Positions 6,669-11,354 of a DNA stretch of 11,354 bases are shown here, piece by piece (within the stretch, counting starts at the first letter, position 1; the number at the start of each line of letters is the position of its first letter). The translations under genes were made by a program, and so were the position numbers. The stretch spans positions 1 through 11,354 of the forward strand of contig CANHIR010000049.1 in the NCBI GenBank assembly GCA_947461015.1, given 5' to 3'. Source of the stretch: Bacteroidota bacterium (lineage in GTDB: Bacteria > Bacteroidota > Bacteroidia > Chitinophagales > Chitinophagaceae). Below the pieces are notes generated by a model that saw nothing but the letters and a program-made list of their open reading frames with translations, did no database searches and had not been told where the DNA came from.

Positions 6669-7604
6669 ATGCAAACAGTATTAATCACTGGCGGAACTGG
6701 CATGGTAGGTCAAGCACTAACCAATTATCTAATTGATAAAGGATATGAAGTAATCATATTAACAAGGTCAGATAAAAAGTCTTCGCGTTTGCAATTGAGT
6801 TTTGCAAAATGGGATATTGAAAAACAATACATTGACCCTGCTGCATTACAAAAAGCGGATATCATTGTGCATTTGGCAGGAGAGAGTGTGGCAACAAAAC
6901 GTTGGACAACAAAAAGAAAGCAAGAAATTATTGATAGTAGGGTGCAGTCAGGTGCTTTATTAGTGAAGGCATTAAAAGAAAATACCCATAAAGTTAAAAC
7001 AGTGATTTCAGCTTCTGCTATTGGATGGTATGGACCTGATACGCCCACTTCAACTGAAAATGGATTTATAGAAACCGATCCGTTTGATCCTTCCTATTTA
7101 GGTAGTACTTGCAAACAATGGGAGGAGAGTGTGCAAGCAATAAATGAATTAGGTATTAGATTGGTGACATTTAGAATAGGCATTGTGTTTAATAAAAGAG
7201 GTGGCGCTTTGGCTGAATTTATCAAGCCCGCTAAATTTGGTGTGGCAACTATATTGGGATCTGGTACACAAATAGTAAGCTGGGTGCACCAACAGGATTT
7301 ATGTAAAATGATTGTATTTGCTGCTGAAAACGAATCAATCAATGGGGTATACAATGCAGTATCGCCAGCGCCAGTAAATAATAAAGATTTAGTAACCGCA
7401 ATTGCTTCAAAAATGTGCAAATATCATATTACGCTAAAAGTGCCTGAGTTTATGTTGAAAATAATCTTAGGCGAAATGAGCATTGAAGTATTAAAAAGTG
7501 CCAATGTATCCTGTAAAAAAATACAAGCAGCTGGCTTTGAATTTGAATATCCAACATTGGATGCTGCTTTAATCCAATTGTTATCATCCAGTTCAAAAAA
7601 GTGA
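6669..7604 (+). CDS. TIGR01777/YfcH-family SDR epimerase-like protein
   Basis: This 311-residue protein belongs to the extended short-chain dehydrogenase/reductase superfamily, in the YfcH/TIGR01777 group of nucleotide-sugar-epimerase-like proteins. The N-terminus holds the dinucleotide-binding ITGGTGMVG (6-14). HLAGESVATKRWT (68-80), ISASAIGWYG (113-122), the RIGIVFNKRGGAL segment (169-181) and VSWVHQQD (203-210) are hallmarks of this family. The C-terminal part (about 235-305) matches its DUF1731-like end. The substrate is not established for the family, so an enzymatic role beyond NAD(P)-dependent redox or epimerisation should not be claimed. It is preceded by the terminator pair and an exact -7 box, so it is probably transcribed alone. 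It converges on the fad gene with 12 bp between the stops. The ATG at 6669 puts the Rossmann motif at the expected distance from the N-terminus. Confidence 0.92.
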   Translation: MQTVLITGGTGMVGQALTNYLIDKGYEVIILTRSDKKSSRLQLSFAKWDIEKQYIDPAALQKADIIVHLAGESVATKRWTTKRKQEIIDSRVQSGALLVKALKENTHKVKTVISASAIGWYGPDTPTSTENGFIETDPFDPSYLGSTCKQWEESVQAINELGIRLVTFRIGIVFNKRGGALAEFIKPAKFGVATILGSGTQIVSWVHQQDLCKMIVFAAENESINGVYNAVSPAPVNNKDLVTAIASKMCKYHITLKVPEFMLKIILGEMSIEVLKSANVSCKKIQAAGFEFEYPTLDAALIQLLSSSSKK

Positions 7605-7616
7605 ACCCATTGAATT

Positions 7617-9989
7617 TTAGTTTCGAATAGGACGGCCGGAAGTAATCACCGATTGTATTCTTTCTAAAGTTTTCTTTTCCCCGCAAAGGCTTAAGAATGC
7701 TTCTCTTTCTAAATCCAACAGGTATTGTTCGTTTACAAGGGTTGCTTCACTTAAATCGCCGCCACACATTACGAAAGCTAATTTTTTAGCAACTAATTTA
7801 TCATGATCGGTTGCATAACCACCGCGCCACATGGCATTGATACCTGCGTATAGTGCACCTAATGCGGATTTCCCCAATACTTTAATATCGGTTCTTTGTT
7901 GTGCTTGTGTATAACCTGCATTGTGTAAATTCAATACCTGTTCTTTTGCTTTTGCAATACGACGTGACTGATTTAAGACAATATGGTCAATACCTTTTCT
8001 AAAGATGCCCATGTCCATTGCTTCCTGTGCTGAAGTGGCCACTTTAGCAGTTGCAATATGTAAGAATCTATTTTTTAAGGTAATGGTGTCTGGTTCATCA
8101 ATATGCATTTCATCGGAGGCCCTTAATACAAATTCTTTCGTGCCACCACCGCCAGGTATAACGCCAATGCCTAGTTCTACAAGTCCAACATAGGTTTCCG
8201 CAGCCGCAGCAATGGTGTCGGCATGTAAATTCATTTCACAGCCACCTCCCAATGTTAATCCATGCGGAGCAATACCTACTGGTATAGAAGAGTAGCGCAC
8301 ACGCATCATGGTGTTTTGAAAAGTACGAATGGCCATGTCCAATTCTTCATAATCTTGTTCAATAGCCAACATAAATATCATTCCTACATTTGCGCCTGCA
8401 CTAAATAAATTGCCTTCATTGGCAATCACCAACCCATTGCATTTTTCTTCGGCAATGGCGATTGATTTATGTAAGCCTTCCAATACTTCGCCACCAATGC
8501 TATTCATTTTAGTGTTCCAACTAAATCCTGCAACCCCGTCTCCAATGTCCACTAAATTGCAAGCAACATTTTTCCAAATGGTTTTTTCTTTTAGGTCCGA
8601 TAAAATAATAAAGGACTCGGTACCAGGTATTAATTTATATGTTTCTGTAACTACATCATAATAATAACGCTTGCCATCTTTTATTTGATAAAAAGTATTT
8701 CCTTTGCTTGCCATGTTTTCCACCCAAGGTGCTATTGTAATACCCGCGGCCTTCATATCAGCAATAGCTGCACTCACTCCCAAGGCATCCCAACTTTCAA
8801 AAGCACCTATTTCCCATCCAAAACCTGCTTTTAAAGCATCATCCAAACGGTATAATTCATCACTAATTTCAGGAATACGGAAGCTAATATAAGAGAACAA
8901 TGCATGGTGAAATGCACGCACAAATTCAGCAGCCTTATCTTTACCTGCGTATAAAACTTTTAAACGTTCAGTTAGGCTTTCAATGGCTTTGGCAGCAGCA
9001 ATGGATGCGAACTTTGGTTTATTGCGTGGCTCGTATTCAAAGCTTTTTAAATTAAGCGTCAAAATTTCTTTGCTGGTTGCTGTTTTTACTTTTTTAAAAA
9101 ATCCTTGACCTGTTTTATCCCCCAACCAATTATTTTCTACCATTTTTTCCAACCAAGTTGGTAAGGTAAAAGTATTTTTTGCTTCATCGTTGGGACAATT
9201 GTCTGCAACTCCTTTGGCAACTTTCACTAAAGTGTCAATACCTACTACATCGGCTGTTCTAAATGTAGCAGATTTGGGGCGCCCCATAATGGGACCTGTT
9301 AAAGATTCAATTTCGTCAATGGTCATTTCCAATTTTTCCATGATATGCACCACGCTCATCATGCTAAAAACCCCTACACGATTGGCTATAAAAGCAGGCG
9401 TGTCTTTACATAATACGGTGGTTTTACCCAAATACACATCGCCGTAATGCATAAAGAAATCCACCACACTAGGATCTGTTTGTGTAGTAGGAATAATCTC
9501 TAATAAACGTAAATATCTTGGTGGATTAAAAAAGTGCGTTCCGCAAAAATGTTTTTGAAAATCTTCGGAGCGACCAGCAGCCATTAAATGAATTGGAATA
9601 CCCGAAGTATTTGAGCTTACCAATGTTCCTGGTTTTCTATATTTTTCTACCTCGTCGTAAATTAATTTTTTAATATCTAATCTTTCCACCACTACTTCTA
9701 TGATCCAATCGGCAGTTCCAATTTTGGAAATGTCATCCGTAAAATTTCCTGTTGTAATTAATTTTGCAGCAGCGCTTGAATAAAGTGGAGAGGGGTTTGA
9801 TTTTACCGAAGCAGTAAAAGAATCGTCCACTAATTTGTTACGTTCTTTTTTATTCTCAGACGCCTCCGTTCCAGGCGTTAATCTATCTAATAATAACACT
9901 TTAACTCCTACACCTGCAAAGTGACATGCAATTCTGGAGCCCATTACACCACTACCAAGTATCACTACATTTTTTATAGAACGTTGCAT
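7617..9989 (-). CDS. fadN: 3-hydroxyacyl-CoA dehydrogenase/enoyl-CoA hydratase fusion, FadN-like
   Basis: This bifunctional beta-oxidation enzyme hydrates 2-enoyl-CoA and oxidises 3-hydroxyacyl-CoA with NAD. At 790 residues, with the dehydrogenase first and the hydratase last, it matches the Bacillus FadN layout, the reverse of FadB/FadJ. The N-terminal Rossmann domain has VVILGSGVMGSRIA (8-21), SNTSGIPI (126-133) and the catalytic-His region GTHFFNPPRYLRLLEIIP (150-167). The helical dehydrogenase domain spans about 195-300, with KDTPAFIANRVG (195-206) and DKTGQGFFK (291-299). In the crotonase domain (about 470-690) the oxyanion-hole segments NLFSAGANVG (527-536) and LTLGGGCEMNLHAD (578-591) are present, and the likely catalytic Glu residues are E585 and E605 (VELGIGVIPGGGGT). 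No thiolase or acyl-CoA dehydrogenase gene follows; the neighbour is convergent. The upstream promoter overlaps an operator-like palindrome, so regulation is likely. Confidence 0.94.
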   Translation of the reverse strand: MQRSIKNVVILGSGVMGSRIACHFAGVGVKVLLLDRLTPGTEASENKKERNKLVDDSFTASVKSNPSPLYSSAAAKLITTGNFTDDISKIGTADWIIEVVVERLDIKKLIYDEVEKYRKPGTLVSSNTSGIPIHLMAAGRSEDFQKHFCGTHFFNPPRYLRLLEIIPTTQTDPSVVDFFMHYGDVYLGKTTVLCKDTPAFIANRVGVFSMMSVVHIMEKLEMTIDEIESLTGPIMGRPKSATFRTADVVGIDTLVKVAKGVADNCPNDEAKNTFTLPTWLEKMVENNWLGDKTGQGFFKKVKTATSKEILTLNLKSFEYEPRNKPKFASIAAAKAIESLTERLKVLYAGKDKAAEFVRAFHHALFSYISFRIPEISDELYRLDDALKAGFGWEIGAFESWDALGVSAAIADMKAAGITIAPWVENMASKGNTFYQIKDGKRYYYDVVTETYKLIPGTESFIILSDLKEKTIWKNVACNLVDIGDGVAGFSWNTKMNSIGGEVLEGLHKSIAIAEEKCNGLVIANEGNLFSAGANVGMIFMLAIEQDYEELDMAIRTFQNTMMRVRYSSIPVGIAPHGLTLGGGCEMNLHADTIAAAAETYVGLVELGIGVIPGGGGTKEFVLRASDEMHIDEPDTITLKNRFLHIATAKVATSAQEAMDMGIFRKGIDHIVLNQSRRIAKAKEQVLNLHNAGYTQAQQRTDIKVLGKSALGALYAGINAMWRGGYATDHDKLVAKKLAFVMCGGDLSEATLVNEQYLLDLEREAFLSLCGEKKTLERIQSVITSGRPIRN

Positions 9990-10005
9990 AATATTCGTAT
10001 TTGTG

Positions 10006-10037
10006 TAAAATTAGTTAGTTATGCAACTAATTTCAAA
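10006..10037 (-). promoter_or_regulatory. Candidate promoter of the fad gene
   Basis: On the - strand, TTTG (10034-10037) lies 20 bp before TAATTTTA (10006-10013). The latter differs from TAnnTTTG only at the last base. The -7 box ends 16 bp before the ATG, which predicts a short leader of about 10 nt. The -33/-7 spacing is right for Bacteroidota, but the imperfect -7 box keeps this moderate. Confidence 0.55.
10008..10033. promoter_or_regulatory. Operator-like palindrome between the fad promoter boxes
   Basis: AAATTAGTT (10008-10016) and AACTAATTT (10025-10033) are a perfect 9-bp inverted repeat around 8 bp. A tighter palindrome, TTAGTTATGCAACTAA (10015-10030), overlaps it with its centre 2 bp away. 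Together they fill the space between the proposed -33 and -7 boxes, where a repressor would block RNA polymerase. TetR-family repressors commonly control fatty-acid degradation in bacteria, but the regulator here is unknown. Confidence 0.55.
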
Positions 10038-10113
10038 AAAACTTTTCAAAATTTGGGACATAATTTGAGATTTTGCCATTGATTGCCCCCCATAACCTTT
10101 TAACAAAACCTAC

Positions 10114-10143
10114 TTGGGGGTTACAAGGATTGCCCTACATTTG
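10114..10143 (+). promoter_or_regulatory. Consensus Bacteroidota promoter of gatC
   Basis: TTG (10114-10116), 19 bp, then TACATTTG (10136-10143) matches the -33/-7 pattern TTG-N19-TAnnTTTG. The -7 box ends four bases before the gatC ATG at 10148, so the mRNA should be leaderless or nearly so. This promoter also fixes the gatC start, because any upstream start would lie before the transcription start. Confidence 0.8.
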
Positions 10144-10147
10144 TAAT

Positions 10148-10438
10148 ATGCAAGTTGATCATGAATTAGTAAGCCATTTGGCACATTTGTCCAAGTTGAA
10201 TGTGGCTCCTGAAAAAATGGACAAATTGGTTGCCGATATGCAGGATTTAGTTGTTTTTGTAGAACAATTAAATGGTTTGGATACAAGTGGAACATCTCCT
10301 TTAATGCATATGGGTGATGCAGTAAATGTATTAAGAGCAGATAAAAGGGAAGGGTCAATTAGCAGAGAAAAAGCTTTGTCCAATGCACCAGATACAGACG
10401 GTGTATTTTTTAAAGTACCTAAAGTAATTAATAAATAA
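10148..10438 (+). CDS. gatC: Asp-tRNA(Asn)/Glu-tRNA(Gln) amidotransferase subunit GatC
   Basis: GatC is the small scaffold subunit of the GatCAB complex, which converts Glu-tRNA(Gln) and Asp-tRNA(Asn) to the amidated forms in organisms lacking the matching synthetases. The 96 residues match the usual GatC length. VSHLAHLSKLNV (residues 8-19) is the typical first helix, followed by the FVEQLNGLDTSGTSPL segment (about 36-51), VLRADKREGSIS (60-71) and the ending APDTDGVFFKVPKVI (80-94). The frame is open back to an ATG at 10073, but the 25 extra residues resemble nothing in GatC and would begin upstream of the promoter boxes, so 10148 is chosen. gatA and gatB are not in this window; separation from gatC is common in Bacteroidota. 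The next gene starts 6 bp after the stop. Confidence 0.93.
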   Translation: MQVDHELVSHLAHLSKLNVAPEKMDKLVADMQDLVVFVEQLNGLDTSGTSPLMHMGDAVNVLRADKREGSISREKALSNAPDTDGVFFKVPKVINK

Positions 10439-10444
10439 TTTTTT

Positions 10445-11140
10445 ATGTCATCGGTTATTCAATTAAGAGATATTCAAAAAAGCTACTTTATGGCCAGCCA
10501 AGCCATTCCTGTTTTAAAGGGAATTGATTTGGATATTAACCGTAATGAGTATGTTGCTTTAATGGGACCTTCTGGTAGTGGAAAGAGTACGCTCATGAAT
10601 ATTTTGGGATGTTTGGATTCTCCTACAAGTGGCATGTATAATTTAAATGGGCATGATGTTAGTAAGATGACCGATGATGAATTAGCGGGCATAAGAAATA
10701 TTGAAATTGGTTTCGTATTTCAACAATTTAATTTACTGCCAAGACTTTCTGCAGCCGAAAACGTAGCACTCCCATTGGTGTATGCAGGTGTTTCTAAAAA
10801 AGATAGAATTGATAGAGCCATGGTTGCTTTGGAGAAAGTAGGATTGGCAGATAGAAGTCATCATAAATCCAATGAATTGAGTGGTGGACAAATTCAACGT
10901 GTTGCCATTGCTCGTGCCTTGGTAAACAATCCTTCTATTTTATTAGCGGATGAGCCCACAGGAAACTTGGATTCTAAAACTTCGGTAGAGGTAATGGAAT
11001 TGTTTGGTAAAATTCAAGCTGCAGGTAATACGGTTGTGTTGGTTACCCACGAAGAAGATATTGCGCAATATGCACATAGAGTGGTTCGTTTAAGGGATGG
11101 TTTAATTGAAACGGATACCTTGAATGGAAACCATAAATAA
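10445..11140 (+). CDS. ABC transporter ATP-binding protein, LolD/MacB-like
   Basis: This 231-residue ABC ATPase belongs to the COG1136 (LolD/MacB/SalX) group, which powers lipoprotein release, peptide or drug export, or FtsEX-like functions rather than substrate import. All motifs are intact: Walker [10 protein letters not shown] (41-49), the Q-loop in [21 protein letters not shown] (Q93), signature LSGGQ (145-149), Walker B ILLADEP followed by TGNLD (165-176), and the H-loop TH at 201-202. FQQFNLLP and TGNLDS are characteristic of this group. It has no membrane segments, so it must work with a permease, and none is encoded next to it: the gene starts 6 bp after gatC and a terminator follows. 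The precise substrate cannot be assigned, so I leave the symbol blank. Confidence 0.93.
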   Translation: MSSVIQLRDIQKSYFMASQAIPVLKGIDLDINRNEYVALMGPSGSGKSTLMNILGCLDSPTSGMYNLNGHDVSKMTDDELAGIRNIEIGFVFQQFNLLPRLSAAENVALPLVYAGVSKKDRIDRAMVALEKVGLADRSHHKSNELSGGQIQRVAIARALVNNPSILLADEPTGNLDSKTSVEVMELFGKIQAAGNTVVLVTHEEDIAQYAHRVVRLRDGLIETDTLNGNHK

Positions 11141-11178
11141 GCCAAAAGCAAAATAAAAGTAAATAACTAGTGAATAAG

Positions 11179-11202
11179 AAGCCTCCTTTTGGGGGCTTTT
11201 TT
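11179..11202 (+). terminator. Rho-independent terminator of the gatC-ABC operon
   Basis: AAGCCTCC (11179-11186) pairs with GGGGGCTT (11191-11198) over 8 bp, with one G-U pair, around a TTTT loop. T residues continue to 11202. It begins 38 bp after the ABC ATPase stop. It separates this two-gene unit from the next gene on the same strand. Confidence 0.9.
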
Positions 11203-11227
11203 CATGTCTGAGTGAACTTTATTTTAT

Positions 11228-11235
11228 TAGTTTTG
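11228..11235 (+). promoter_or_regulatory. -7 promoter box of the cob(I)alamin adenosyltransferase gene
   Basis: TAGTTTTG fits TAnnTTTG exactly and lies 30 bp before the ATG at 11266, downstream of the terminator. No clear TTG is present about 19 bp upstream (that region reads CATGTCTG), so the -33 half is poor. Confidence 0.5.
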
Positions 11236-11265
11236 TTCCTATATACAAGCAAGCAAAAACAGCAC

Positions 11266-11354
11266 ATGAAAATTTATACAAAGGCGGGTGATTTAGGTAA
11301 AACATCGTTAATAGGTGGTACTAGGGTACCCAAAAGTCATATCCGAATTGAATC
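11266..11354 (+). CDS. PduO-type cob(I)alamin adenosyltransferase (5' part only)
   Basis: The first 29 codons (89 bases, cut by the window end) read [18 protein letters not shown] followed by [11 protein letters not shown]. This is the N-terminal ATP-binding signature of PduO/MMAB-type ATP:cob(I)alamin adenosyltransferases (typical pattern KIYTKTGDxGxTxLxGGxRVxKxxxRIE). These enzymes adenosylate cob(I)alamin to make coenzyme B12. The usual length is about 180-190 residues, so most of the gene lies beyond the window. The ATG is the first in frame and fits the family start. A terminator and a -7 box lie between it and the ABC gene, so it appears to be a separate transcription unit. Only the N-terminus is visible, but the motif is very distinctive. 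Confidence 0.88.
   Translation, partial: MKIYTKAGDLGKTSLIGGTRVPKSHIRIE

Noticed and set aside
7591..7606. Small inverted repeat GTTCA-AAAAAG-TGAAC at the end of the YfcH-like gene, as a terminator for the convergent pair.
   Set aside because: The stem is only 5 bp, A/T-rich, and overlaps the coding end and stop codon, with no T run after it on either strand.
10086..10120. C6 (10086-10091) and G5 (10116-10120) that could pair, and an 8-bp direct repeat GATTGCCC (10081-10088 and 10128-10135) upstream of gatC.
   Set aside because: The stem would be short with a loop of about 24 nt, and the direct repeat is short enough to be chance. The G run overlaps the -33 box but no clear operator pattern emerges.
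10073..10147. In-frame upstream extension of gatC from the ATG at 10073.
   Set aside because: The extra 25 residues do not resemble GatC, the 96-residue form has the normal length, and the extension overlaps a near-perfect promoter.
1..11354. A novel defence, mobile or biosynthetic system hidden in the window.
   Set aside because: Every substantial reading frame is assigned to a known housekeeping family and the longest gap is 204 bp, so there is no room for an unrecognised multi-gene system.

Overview
The window is AT-rich bacterial chromosome that looks like Bacteroidota, most probably a Chitinophagaceae-like member of the class Chitinophagia. The evidence is the gene order murG-murC-ftsQ-ftsA-ftsZ without murB or ddl, the very long acidic FtsZ linker followed by a Bacteroidota-style C-terminal tail, promoters of the form TTG-N19-TAnnTTTG, and A-rich stretches instead of Shine-Dalgarno sequences before the starts. 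The lineage is inferred from family knowledge, not from a database search.

Positions 1-6464 hold the distal half of the division and cell-wall (dcw) cluster, all on the + strand: the 3' end of murG, then complete murC, ftsQ, ftsA and ftsZ. Gaps are 13, 2, 2 and 102 bp. MurG and MurC act in lipid II and UDP-MurNAc-L-Ala synthesis, FtsQ belongs to the periplasmic divisome, and FtsA ties FtsZ filaments to the membrane. FtsZ has two notable traits: an Ile where the T7 loop normally has Asn, and a linker of about 280 residues. A 204-bp gap follows, with two nearly identical GTAA-loop terminators in a 46-bp direct repeat that flank a 16-bp hairpin.

Positions 6669-7604 (+) encode an SDR-type nucleotide-sugar-epimerase-like protein of the YfcH/TIGR01777 family. 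It converges, with a 12-bp gap, on a 790-residue fused 3-hydroxyacyl-CoA dehydrogenase/enoyl-CoA hydratase (7617-9989, -) of the FadN type for fatty-acid beta-oxidation. The 158-bp divergent region (9990-10147) carries the fad promoter with an operator-like palindrome between its boxes, and a near-consensus promoter for gatC.

Positions 10148-11140 (+) form a two-gene unit: gatC (a subunit of the Asp/Glu-tRNA amidotransferase) and a LolD/MacB-like ABC ATPase with no permease beside it. It ends in a clear terminator at 11179-11202. The window closes with the first 29 codons of a PduO-type cob(I)alamin adenosyltransferase, starting at 11266.

This is mostly ordinary housekeeping DNA. I saw no mobile element, CRISPR array, tRNA, rRNA, defence system or novel multi-gene system. 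The points worth a second look are the FtsZ T7-loop substitution, the duplicated terminator array, the operator-like palindrome before the fad gene, and two promoters placed so close to their ATG that the transcripts should be leaderless or nearly so.
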